DNA of 23,895 nt from NCBI GenBank assembly GCA_049509635.1, contig JBEKZS010000057.1, positions 1 to 23,895 on the forward strand, in the 5' to 3' direction. Shown here in pieces: positions 15,715-23,287 of this stretch (position 1 is its first letter; each line of letters starts with the position of its first letter). Below the pieces are notes generated by a model. That model did not search any database. It saw only the letters and a list, made by a program, of their open reading frames with translations, and had not been told where the DNA came from. This stretch comes from Roseiarcus sp049509635 (GTDB lineage Bacteria > Pseudomonadota > Alphaproteobacteria > Rhizobiales > Beijerinckiaceae). A program made the translations under genes and the position numbers.

Positions 15715-16025
15715 CGCGTGTCCGGCTGAAGGGCGGGTCCCTTTGACGCCCCGAAGCATTCGCGGCCCGGGCGTCGACCGCCCGTTCATTCCGCCGCCTG
15801 GGACCCTGACGGGCCCTCTGTTAGCGAGGGCGCCGGAATCCGTCAAATTCCGCAGCCTTGCTCGCGATCGTCGCGCGGCGCGCGACCCGAAGTCGTCCTG
15901 GCCGGGTTGATCGCCTCGCGGGTTCACGACCGCCTCGCCCGGGCAGGACCTACCGGCGTGATCCCGATCGGGCCGATCGGCCGGGTAACCGGTGCGCGGG
16001 TCTCGCTGCGGGCCGCTTCCCCCGC
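15715..16025. other. 311-bp gap between ispH and thrB with strong inverted repeats
   Basis: No gene is visible. The gap holds a perfect 8-bp-arm inverted repeat with a one-base centre at 15870-15886 (GTCGCGCG-G-CGCGCGAC), and two adjacent perfect palindromes CCCGATCGGG (15963-15972) and CCGATCGG (15973-15980), closest to the ispH stop. None is followed by a T-run in the minus direction, so they are not classical terminators, but they would form stable RNA structure at the end of the ispH message and before thrB. Confidence 0.5.
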
Positions 16026-17021
16026 TCAGCCGGCCGTCGGCGCGGCCGCCGATTCCCCGCGCAGCGAGCGGGGCAGCGGGAAGAACACGGTCTCGTCGGC
16101 GGTCGTGAGCGTCTCGACCGCCACTTCGTAGCGGTCGGCGAAGGCGTCGATCACCTGCTCGACCAGAATCTCCGGCGCCGAGGCGCCCGCGGTGATCGCC
16201 AGCGATTCGATGGCGCCGAAGATTCGCCAGTCGATCTCCGCGGCCCCCGACAGCAGCCGCGCGATCTTGCATCCCGCCCGCTGCGCCACTTCGGCGAGCC
16301 GCTGCGAATTGGACGAATTGCTGGAGCCCACGACGATGACGGCGTCGACATAGGGCGCGGCGCGCTTGATCGCCTCCTGCCGGTTGGTCGTCGCGTAGCA
16401 GATGTCCTCGAGCGCCGGCACGAAGATTTTCGGGAACCGCTTGACCAGCGCCGCCACCATCTGCTGGGTGTCGTCGACCGACAGCGTTGTCTGCGTGACA
16501 TAGGCGAGATTGCTCTCATCCTCGAACGCGAGCGCCTCCACGTCGGCGACGGTGCTGACCAGCACTATGGCGCCCGGCGGCAGCTGGCCCATCGTGCCGA
16601 TCACTTCGGGGTGGCCGGCATGTCCGATCAGGATGACCTTGCGGCCGCGCTTGAAATGAACCAGCGCCTCGCGATGAACCTTGGTGACCAGCGGGCAGGT
16701 CGCATCGATGGTGAACAACTGGCGCGCGAGCGCCTCTTTCGGGACGCTCCTGGGCACGCCATGGGCGGAGAAAATGACCGGCGCGGCGCCCGCCGGGGCC
16801 TCGCTCAGCTCCTCGATGAACACCGCGCCCTTCGCCTTGAGCGATTCCACCACATATTTGTTATGGACGATTTCGTGCCGCACGTAGACGGGCGGTCCAT
16901 AAATCTGGAGCGCGCGCTCGACCACGTCGATGGCGCGCACGACGCCCGCGCAGAAGCCGCGCGGGGCGCACAGGATGACCCGGAGTATCGGCTTTTGCGC
17001 TGCGGCTGTGTCGCTCATCAT
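16026..17021 (-). CDS. ispH: 4-hydroxy-3-methylbut-2-enyl diphosphate reductase
   Basis: This 331-residue iron-sulfur enzyme makes IPP and DMAPP from HMBPP, the last step of the MEP isoprenoid pathway. The three cluster cysteines are in place: C24 in PRGFCAGV, C109 in IDATCPLVTKVH and C208 in LEDICYATTNRQ. Other family features seen are YVRHEIVHNKYVVE, IFSAHGVP, GHPEVIGTMGQ and GSSNSSNSQRL. Two successive ATGs (17021 and 17018) are possible starts; no clear ribosome binding site distinguishes them. It is divergent from the MATE gene with 171 bp between the starts. Confidence 0.97.
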   Translation of the reverse strand: MMSDTAAAQKPILRVILCAPRGFCAGVVRAIDVVERALQIYGPPVYVRHEIVHNKYVVESLKAKGAVFIEELSEAPAGAAPVIFSAHGVPRSVPKEALARQLFTIDATCPLVTKVHREALVHFKRGRKVILIGHAGHPEVIGTMGQLPPGAIVLVSTVADVEALAFEDESNLAYVTQTTLSVDDTQQMVAALVKRFPKIFVPALEDICYATTNRQEAIKRAAPYVDAVIVVGSSNSSNSQRLAEVAQRAGCKIARLLSGAAEIDWRIFGAIESLAITAGASAPEILVEQVIDAFADRYEVAVETLTTADETVFFPLPRSLRGESAAAPTAG

Positions 17022-17121
17022 GCCGAAGGTTTTCGGGAAGCCGACCCGTGAAGTCAATAGGGCGATCCGCCGCGTCGGACGGACGCCGATCGTCGAGGCG
17101 CCGCGGCCCCCCGAACTTCTT

Positions 17122-17148
17122 GGAACTGGCGCGGGCCGCGCATCGGTT
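17122..17148 (+). promoter_or_regulatory. weak EcfG-like promoter candidate upstream of the MATE gene
   Basis: GGAAC at 17122-17126 is followed after 17 bases by CGGTT (17144-17148), close to the general-stress sigma EcfG consensus GGAAC-N16/17-CGTT but with one extra or changed base in the -10. The transcript would begin about 35-40 bases before the MATE start. A candidate only. Confidence 0.22.
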
Positions 17149-17192
17149 CTAAGAGCGGACCTCGACAACGCCCCGCTCCCGGAAAGGCTGCC

Positions 17193-18575
17193 TTGACCGC
17201 CGTCGCCGCCGCCATTCCCGACCCGTCGCGCCCCGTCTTCACGGAGGGCTCGACGATGCGCCACGTCGCCGTGATGACTGCGACGGGGTCGATCGGACTG
17301 ATGGCGATCTTCTTTGTCGACCTCCTGTCGCTGCTCTACGTCTCGCGCCTGGGCGACCAGGCGCTGAAGGCCGCGGTCGGCTACGCCAGCCAGATCCTGT
17401 TCCTCGCCATGGCGATCAACATCGGGCTGACGATCGCGGTCACTGCAATGGTTTCGCGCGCGCTGGGGTCGGGCGACCGGCCGAAGGCCCGGCGTCTGGC
17501 CGCCTCGGGCCTGGCGATCGCGGCGATCTTCTCGGCCATCGTGGCGGCGGCGCTGCTCGGGTTTCGGGGCCAGATTCTCGCTGACGCCCTGCACGCCCAC
17601 GGCCGGGCCGGGGAAGCGGCCGACCGGTTTCTCGCCATCACCCTGCCCGCCAACGTCCCCATGGCGCTCGGCATGTGCCTTGCTGGGATCCTGCGCGCCG
17701 TCGGCGACGCACGGCGCGCGATGTATGTAACCTTGGCGGGCGGATTCGTCACCGCATTCACCGATCCCCTGTTGATTTTCGGATTCGGCCTCGGCGTCTA
17801 CGGCGCCGCCTGGGCGACGGTGATTTCGCGCCTCGTGTTCCTCGGCGTCGGCGCCTGGGGCGCGGTGCGCGTTCACGACCTCGTCTCCCGCCCCGACTGG
17901 CGCTCGATCTGGCGCGACCTGCGCCCGATCATGGGCGTCGGCGCGCCGGCGATCCTGGCCAATCTGGCCACTCCGGTCGCCGCGGTCTACATCACGCGCG
18001 TGATCTCGGATTTCGGCGAGGCGGCGGTCGCCGCGACCGCGACCACCGACCGGGTCATTCCGGTTGCGTTCGGGGTGATTTTCGCCCTCACCGGGGCGGT
18101 CGGGCCGATCCTCGGCCAGAACCTCGGCGCCCGGCTGATGCCGCGTGTCCGCCGCGCCCTGACCGACGCCTTCGTGCTTTCGATCGGTTACGTGCTTCTG
18201 GCCTGGCTGTTCCTGTTCGCCGCCAGCCCTTGGATCAACTGGGCCTTCGATGCGCATGGCGAGAACGCCCGCCTCGTCACCTTCTTCTGCACCTGGGGCG
18301 TGTCGGCCTGGGTCTTCATCACCTGTCTGTTCGTCGCCAATACCGCGTTCAACAATCTCGGCTTTTCCTGGCTCGCGACCGCCTTCAACTGGGGCCGCGC
18401 CACGCTGGGGACGATTCCCTTCGTCACCATCGGCGCCCGGCTCGGGGGCCCCGCACATGGCGTGGAGGGCGCGATGCTCGGGGCCGGCGCTGGCGCTGCG
18501 GTGTTCGGGCTCGGGGCGGTGATCGCCGCCTTTTGGGTGACCGCCCGGCTCGCCCGGCGCCTCGGGGCGTCCTGA
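17193..18575 (+). CDS. MATE family multidrug/metabolite efflux transporter
   Basis: This 460-residue inner-membrane protein has about twelve hydrophobic segments in two related halves, as in MATE exporters, which use a proton or sodium gradient to expel organic cations and other compounds. Typical pieces are GLMAIFFVDLLSLLYVSRLGDQALKAAVGYA in the first two helices, CLAGILRAVGDARRAMYVTLAGG near 160-190, GYGAAWATVISR-like YGAAWATVISR, and the second-half GAVGPILGQNLGAR near 300. The start is TTG at 17193 with GGAAAGG 5 bases upstream, better supported than the in-frame ATG 21 codons later, which would still keep all helices. The substrate cannot be predicted. Confidence 0.92.
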   Translation: MTAVAAAIPDPSRPVFTEGSTMRHVAVMTATGSIGLMAIFFVDLLSLLYVSRLGDQALKAAVGYASQILFLAMAINIGLTIAVTAMVSRALGSGDRPKARRLAASGLAIAAIFSAIVAAALLGFRGQILADALHAHGRAGEAADRFLAITLPANVPMALGMCLAGILRAVGDARRAMYVTLAGGFVTAFTDPLLIFGFGLGVYGAAWATVISRLVFLGVGAWGAVRVHDLVSRPDWRSIWRDLRPIMGVGAPAILANLATPVAAVYITRVISDFGEAAVAATATTDRVIPVAFGVIFALTGAVGPILGQNLGARLMPRVRRALTDAFVLSIGYVLLAWLFLFAASPWINWAFDAHGENARLVTFFCTWGVSAWVFITCLFVANTAFNNLGFSWLATAFNWGRATLGTIPFVTIGARLGGPAHGVEGAMLGAGAGAAVFGLGAVIAAFWVTARLARRLGAS

Positions 18576-18723
18576 GCGCATCGCGTGAGCGTCCTGCGGT
18601 TTTCCGAAAAGCGCTGGCCTTTCATCAGGCGCGGGCCAAATCTCCGCTGAGGCTCCCCGAATCGGGCTCGAGCGTCATGCCGGCGCGGGGGGCCGCCCGG
18701 CGACCGGCCGCAGCCAGGCCGCG

Positions 18724-18752
18724 TTGCGTTGTCGCCCGCGGCCGACTATCTA
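18724..18752 (+). promoter_or_regulatory. possible sigma-70-type promoter for gshA
   Basis: TTGCGT (18724-18729) and TATCTA (18747-18752) are separated by exactly 17 bases and lie 45 bases upstream of the gshA ATG, in a 222-bp gap. Match is moderate in both hexamers. Confidence 0.35.
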
Positions 18753-18797
18753 ACCGGCAGTCACGCGGGGTCCCCCGCCCCCCTCCCGGAACCCTCG

Positions 18798-20168
18798 ATG
18801 GCCCGCGACATCAATGACGCCCACGCCGTGGAGTCGCGCGACGCGCTGGTCTCCTGGCTCGAGGCGGGATGCAAGCCGGCCGCGCAGTTTCGGGTCGGGA
18901 CCGAACACGAGAAGATCCCCTTCTACCGCGCCGATCTGACGCCGGTCCCCTACGACGGCGCGCGCGGCGTCCGGGCGCTGATCGAGGGTCTGCGCGGACG
19001 GCTCGGCTGGGAGACGATCCTCGACGGCGACAATCCAATCGGGCTGTTCGACGCTGCGGGCGGCGGCGCCATTTCCCTGGAGCCCGGCGGTCAGTTCGAA
19101 TTGTCCGGCGCCCCGCTCGAGACGGTCCATGAGACGAGGGCGGAAGTCGATGAGCATCTGCGGGTGACGGGGGAGGTGGCCGCGCCGCTCGGCATCGGAT
19201 TCCTCGCCCTCGGCATGAGCCCGAAATGGAGCCTCGCGGAGACCCCGGCGATGCCCAAGAGCCGCTACCGGATCATGGCGCGCTACATGCCGAAGGTCGG
19301 AACGCGCGGTCTCGACATGATGTTCCGCACCGCGACCGTGCAGGCCAATCTGGACTTTTCCGACGAAGCCGACATGGTCAAAAAACTCCAGGTCGGCCTC
19401 GCGCTGCAGCCCCTGATCACCGCGCTGTTCGCCAATTCTCCGTTCACCGACGGCCGGCTCAACGGCTTTCTTTCCGCCCGGTCGGAAATCTGGCGCCATA
19501 CCGACGATGCGCGCGCCGGCATGCTGCCGTTCGCCTTCGAGCCGGGCATGGGGTTCGAGCGCTATGTCGATTACGCGCTCGACGTCCCGATGTATTTCGT
19601 CAAGCGCGGCAGCGTCTATCACGACGTCGCCGGCTCCAGCTTTCGCGACCTGCTGGCGGGGCGGCTCGAGGCGCTGCCCGGCGAGCGCGCGACGATAGCC
19701 GACTGGGCCAACCATCTCTCGACGATCTTCCCTGAGGTGCGGCTGAAGCGCTATCTCGAGATGCGCGGGGCCGACGTCGGGCCGGCGGCGCGGATCTGCG
19801 CGCTGCCGGCGCTGCTGGTCGGGCTGTACTATGACGGCCGGGCGCTCGACGCAGCCTGGGAGATCGTCCGCCGCTGGACCGCGGGCGAGCGCCAGAAGCT
19901 GCGCGACGAGGCGCCGCGCCTCGCGCTCGGCGCGACCGTTGCGGGGCGCAGCCTCGCCGAGATCGGCCGCGAAATCCTGGTCGTCGCGCGCGGCGGGCTC
20001 GCCAGGCGCGGGCGGCGCGACGCCGGCGGACGCGACGAGGGCGTCCATCTCGATCCGCTCGACGCGTTCGTCGGCTCGGGCCGCGTCGCAGCCCAGGACT
20101 GGATCGCCCGGTTCGAGCGGGAATGGGGCGGATCGGTCGATCCGGCCTTCGCCGAGGCCTGCTACTGA
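18798..20168 (+). CDS. gshA: glutamate-cysteine ligase, class II (plant/alphaproteobacterial type)
   Basis: This 456-residue ATP-dependent ligase catalyses the first step of glutathione synthesis. Seen: FRVGTEHEKIPFY (33-45), the substrate/metal-binding start of the family; GGGAISLEPGGQFELSGAP (about 90-108); RTATVQANLDFSDEADM (near 177-193); LFANSPFTDGRLNGFLSARSEIWRHTDDARAG; and the MYFVKRG region. Length and motif order match the plant/alpha type rather than the enterobacterial GshA. The ATG at 18798 gives the conserved N-terminus MARDINDAH; the frame is open further upstream but that part is GC-rich filler. Its 3' end overlaps the convergent porin-like gene by 7 bp. rsmE nearby is a common neighbour in Rhizobiales. 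Confidence 0.96.
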   Translation: MARDINDAHAVESRDALVSWLEAGCKPAAQFRVGTEHEKIPFYRADLTPVPYDGARGVRALIEGLRGRLGWETILDGDNPIGLFDAAGGGAISLEPGGQFELSGAPLETVHETRAEVDEHLRVTGEVAAPLGIGFLALGMSPKWSLAETPAMPKSRYRIMARYMPKVGTRGLDMMFRTATVQANLDFSDEADMVKKLQVGLALQPLITALFANSPFTDGRLNGFLSARSEIWRHTDDARAGMLPFAFEPGMGFERYVDYALDVPMYFVKRGSVYHDVAGSSFRDLLAGRLEALPGERATIADWANHLSTIFPEVRLKRYLEMRGADVGPAARICALPALLVGLYYDGRALDAAWEIVRRWTAGERQKLRDEAPRLALGATVAGRSLAEIGREILVVARGGLARRGRRDAGGRDEGVHLDPLDAFVGSGRVAAQDWIARFEREWGGSVDPAFAEACY

Positions 20169-20542
20169 CCGTCGAGCGCCCAGCGCGGATTCGTGTCCCT
20201 GCGCGCGCCGACGTAGATGCGCGCCGGACCCGCCTCGGTGTCGAAGCGCAGGTCGCCGCTCACCGCCGTCTGGGCGTCGAAGCCGCTCGCCGGAGCGCCG
20301 CCGAGTCGCGGGCCGAACGATTCCGTCGCGGTCGCGGCGCCCGCGAATCCGACGCCCGCGCTGATGTGGCCGCTGATTCTGATGCAGGCGTTCGAGCCGG
20401 CGACGACGAAAAATCCTTCGCCGAGCCCGGCGCAATGACCGTCGACGCGCGCCTGAGCCGATTCTCCGGACGATGCGTCGCCGGCATGGGCGGCGCACGA
20501 AGCGAAAAACGCCAGAATCACGGCGAAGCTCGAACGAATCAT
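20162..20542 (-). CDS. short secreted porin-N-terminus-like protein
   Basis: This 126-residue protein has a clear Sec signal (1-20, ending AAHA). The mature part has HCAGLGEGFFVVAGSNACIR with C37 and C53, then ISGHISAGVGF, closely following the start of alphaproteobacterial porins (C-x-x-YGxGFyyiPGTdtClkiGG). A later strand-like stretch, SGDLRFDTEAGPARIYVGAR, corresponds to the next porin strands. It then stops, where true porins continue for 250 or more residues, so it cannot form a full barrel alone. It may be a stand-alone short family or a truncated porin. A GGGGA precedes the ATG at 20542 by about 8 bases. It overlaps the gshA end by 7 bp. Confidence 0.75.
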   Translation of the reverse strand: MIRSSFAVILAFFASCAAHAGDASSGESAQARVDGHCAGLGEGFFVVAGSNACIRISGHISAGVGFAGAATATESFGPRLGGAPASGFDAQTAVSGDLRFDTEAGPARIYVGARRDTNPRWALDGQ

Positions 20543-20684
20543 TCCACGATCCCCAGCATTTCCGACGCGGCGCGCGAATGCCGTCGCGCCACGTGTCGCG
20601 CGACTTCATGGCAAGATCGCGGCGGCCGCGCGGCCCGCGGTTCTTGTTTGCGCGCGCGGCGCGCTCGGGCCAGGCGGCCCGGAC

Positions 20685-21428
20685 CTATCGCCAATCGCCG
20701 AGTTGGGCCTGGATCAGGGCGAGCGCCGCGACGGCGGCCGTGTCGGCGCGCAGGATGCGCGGGCCCAGGGAGAGGCGCAACACGTTGGGCGCGCGCAGGA
20801 TTGCGGCGCGCTCCGCCTCCTCGAAGCCGCCTTCGGGCCCGATCAGCAAGCCGGCCCCCTGGGGCGCTTGGCGGCCGGCGAGCGCGGCGATCGGATTGGC
20901 GCAGGGCGCGTCCTCGTCGCAGAAGATCAGCAGCCTTTGCGCCGGCCATTGCTCGAGCACCTTGTCGAGCGGCGCCTCGGCGAGGATCTCCGGCAGCCAG
21001 ACGACGCCGCATTGCTCGGCCGCCTCCCTCGCATTGGCGCGGAGCCGCTCCAGATTGACGCGCGTGGCCTGGGTGCGGCGCGTCAGCACGGGGCGCAGCC
21101 GGCGCGCGCCCATCTCGACCGCCTTCTGCGCGACATAGTCGAGGCGCGCATGTTTGAGCGGGGCGAAGAGATAGTCGAGGTCGGGGGCGAATTCCTGCGC
21201 TCTCTCGCGCGCGGCGATCACGAGCCGGGCGCCCTTGCGGGTCGGCGCGGCGAGCCGCGCCGCATATTCGCCGTCGCGGCCGTTGAAGACGAGGACGCCC
21301 GCGCCTTCGCGCAGCCGCAGCACGGCGACGAGATAATTGCTCTGGTCGGGCGCGAGCGCGATCGTTTGGCCCTCGGCGAGGTCGGCCTCGACGAACAGGC
21401 GGGGGCTGGAGAAATCGTAGCGCGCCAT
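20685..21428 (-). CDS. rsmE: 16S rRNA (uracil-1498-N3)-methyltransferase RsmE
   Basis: This 247-residue SPOUT-class methyltransferase modifies U1498 of 16S rRNA using SAM. Seen: RLFVEADLAEG and the N-terminal PUA-like part (about 1-70), ALKHARLD-like LKHARLDYVAQKAVEMGA (91-108), RRTQATRVNLERL, and the C-terminal knot motifs LIGPEGGFEEAE (195-206) and LSLGPRILRADTAAVAAL (219-236). Length is typical. The ATG at 21428 is 189 bp from the divergent comM start. The minus-strand neighbour downstream is the short porin-like gene, 142 bp away. Confidence 0.95.
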   Translation of the reverse strand: MARYDFSSPRLFVEADLAEGQTIALAPDQSNYLVAVLRLREGAGVLVFNGRDGEYAARLAAPTRKGARLVIAARERAQEFAPDLDYLFAPLKHARLDYVAQKAVEMGARRLRPVLTRRTQATRVNLERLRANAREAAEQCGVVWLPEILAEAPLDKVLEQWPAQRLLIFCDEDAPCANPIAALAGRQAPQGAGLLIGPEGGFEEAERAAILRAPNVLRLSLGPRILRADTAAVAALALIQAQLGDWR

Positions 21429-21537
21429 GCAGCCTCCGCGCGGGGATGGATGGCGCGGCTTCTACACCATTTCGAGGCGGCGCTCGCGGCCGAGCCCTCC
21501 CTCGTATCAGGCCGTCGCGCCGCCGCCCGGATTTCGC

Positions 21538-21567
21538 TTGCCACGCCGGCGATGTTCCGCATATGTT
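21538..21567 (+). promoter_or_regulatory. sigma-70-type promoter for comM
   Basis: TTGCCA (21538-21543) and TATGTT (21562-21567) are spaced by 18 bases (17 if ATATGT is used), about 50 bases before the comM ATG. The -10 overlaps a LexA-type box, so repression by blocking RNA polymerase is expected. Confidence 0.5.
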
Positions 21568-21568
21568 C
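21554..21568 (+). promoter_or_regulatory. LexA (SOS) box, alphaproteobacterial GTTC-N7-GTTC type
   Basis: GTTC at 21554-21557 and GTTC at 21565-21568 are separated by exactly seven bases (CGCATAT), the direct-repeat form bound by LexA in Alphaproteobacteria. It overlaps the -10 of the comM promoter. comM is a known member of the alphaproteobacterial SOS regulon, so site, spacing, position and target gene agree. Confidence 0.75.
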
Positions 21569-21617
21569 CTTGGCGTCGCGTCCATCGGCGGCGCGCTGAC
21601 GCTCGGGGCGGGGCGGC

Positions 21618-23153
21618 ATGGTCGCACGGGTTTCGACAGTGGCGTTCGAGGGGGTCGAGGCGCGCCCCATCGATGTGCAGGTGCAGGTCGCCAGCGGCAA
21701 TGTCGCATTCATGATCGTCGGCCTCGGCGACAAGGCGGTCGCCGAGTCGCGCGAGCGCGTCCGCGCCGCGCTGATCGCCTCCGGCCTCGCCTTGCCGGCT
21801 CGGCGCATCACGGTCAATCTCGCCCCTGCCGACATGCCGAAGGAGGGGAGCCACTACGACCTCCCGATCGCGCTCGGCGTGATGGCGGCGATCGGCGCGA
21901 TCCCGCCCGACGCCCTGCAGGCCTATACCGTGATCGGCGAACTGGCGCTCGACGGGGCGGTCAGTGCGGTCGCCGGCGTCCTGCCGGCGGCGATCGCCGC
22001 CAATGCGCGCGGCCACGGCCTCATCTGTCCGGCGGCCTGCGGCCCGGAGGCCGCCTGGGCGTCCGCCGATCTCGACATTCTGGCGCCGCGGTCGCTGATC
22101 CAGCTCGCCAATCATTTCAAGGGCGCGCAGGTGCTGAGCCGGCCGGAGCCGGCGATGCGCGCCGCGGGCGCGCCGCTGCCCGACATCCGCGACATCAGAG
22201 GCCAGGAGAGCGCCAAGCGCGCGCTCGAAGTGGCCGCCGCGGGCGGCCACAATCTGCTGATGAGCGGTTCGCCCGGCGCCGGCAAGTCGATGCTCGCGCA
22301 GCGCCTGCCCTCGATCCTGCCGCGGCTGACCCCGCGCGAACTGCTCGAGGTCTCGATGATCCATTCGGTCGCCGGCCATCTGGCCGGCGGCGCGCTGACC
22401 GATCGGCGGCCGTTCCGTGCGCCGCATCATTCCGCGTCGATGGCGGCGCTGGTCGGCGGCGGCGTCCACGCCAAGCCCGGCGAGGTTTCGCTCGCCCATC
22501 AGGGCGTGCTGTTCCTCGACGAACTCCCGGAATTCCAGCCCCAGGCGCTCGACAGCCTGCGCCAGCCGATCGAGACCGGCGAGGTGGCGATCGCCCGCGC
22601 CAATCATCGGATCGTCTATCCCGCGCGGTTCCAGCTCGTCGCGGCGATGAACCCCTGCCGCTGCGGCCATGCCAGCGAGCCGGGCTACGCCTGCAACCGC
22701 GGTCCCAACGTCAGGTGCGTCGCTCAATATCAGGGCCGGCTGTCGGGTCCGCTGCTCGATCGCTTCGACCTGACGATCGACGTGCCGCCCGTCACCGCGG
22801 CGGACATGCTGCTGCCGCCTCCCGCGGAGGGTTCGGCCGAGGTCGCGGCGCGCGTGGCGGCGGCGCGCGAAATCCAGATCGAACGCTATCGGGCGATGGG
22901 TCTTCCCGGCGTCGGCTGCAACGCCGCGGCGCCCGCGAGCGTGATGGAGGAGATCGCCCGCCCCGACGCCCCGGCGCTGGGCCTCCTGCGCGAGGCCGCC
23001 GAACGCATGCGGCTTTCCGCGCGCGGCTATCACCGCGTGCTCAAGCTCGCCCGCACGCTCGCCGACCTCGATGGCGCAAGCCCGGTGCGCCGCGCCCATC
23101 TCGCCGAGGCTTTGTCGTATCGCGGGACGCAGGATCGGGCGTCGGCGGCGTGA
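21618..23153 (+). CDS. comM: YifB/ComM family magnesium-chelatase-like AAA+ ATPase
   Basis: This 511-residue hexameric helicase-type protein promotes branch migration during natural transformation and homologous recombination in bacteria studied. Seen: an N-terminal ribosomal-S5-like domain (about 20-165, with ITVNLAPADMPKEGSHYDLPIALG), Walker A GSPGAGKS (217-224), PFRAPHHSASMAALVGG (265-281), Walker B LFLDE (298-302), the NPCRCG zinc-type motif (345-350) with further cysteines just after, and a C-terminal helical domain with LSARGYHRVLKLARTLADLDG. The ATG at 21618 follows a GGGGCGG. An SOS box lies in its promoter. It has no same-strand partner upstream. Confidence 0.95.
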   Translation: MVARVSTVAFEGVEARPIDVQVQVASGNVAFMIVGLGDKAVAESRERVRAALIASGLALPARRITVNLAPADMPKEGSHYDLPIALGVMAAIGAIPPDALQAYTVIGELALDGAVSAVAGVLPAAIAANARGHGLICPAACGPEAAWASADLDILAPRSLIQLANHFKGAQVLSRPEPAMRAAGAPLPDIRDIRGQESAKRALEVAAAGGHNLLMSGSPGAGKSMLAQRLPSILPRLTPRELLEVSMIHSVAGHLAGGALTDRRPFRAPHHSASMAALVGGGVHAKPGEVSLAHQGVLFLDELPEFQPQALDSLRQPIETGEVAIARANHRIVYPARFQLVAAMNPCRCGHASEPGYACNRGPNVRCVAQYQGRLSGPLLDRFDLTIDVPPVTAADMLLPPPAEGSAEVAARVAAAREIQIERYRAMGLPGVGCNAAAPASVMEEIARPDAPALGLLREAAERMRLSARGYHRVLKLARTLADLDGASPVRRAHLAEALSYRGTQDRASAA

Positions 23154-23287
23154 CCGGCCGGCGGGCGGCGGGGAGCGCCGGCGGCGGCGAACTCTCTGCA
23201 AATGCATCCTTTGTCTCAAGAGTTTCTCAACCGCGTTGTGCCATTCTCGGAGACGCGGCGAGGGGCGCCGGGGGAAAGACGCCGATC

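Noticed and set aside
17113..17126. GAAC-N6-GAAC resembling a LexA box
   Set aside because: Spacing is six, not seven, and the alphaproteobacterial LexA site requires seven; the second half is better explained as part of an EcfG-like -35.
18580..18625. Sequence near 18590 recalling a common Rhizobiales intergenic repeat (TTTTCCGAAAAG)
   Set aside because: Only about a dozen bases resemble it, too little to call a repeat copy.
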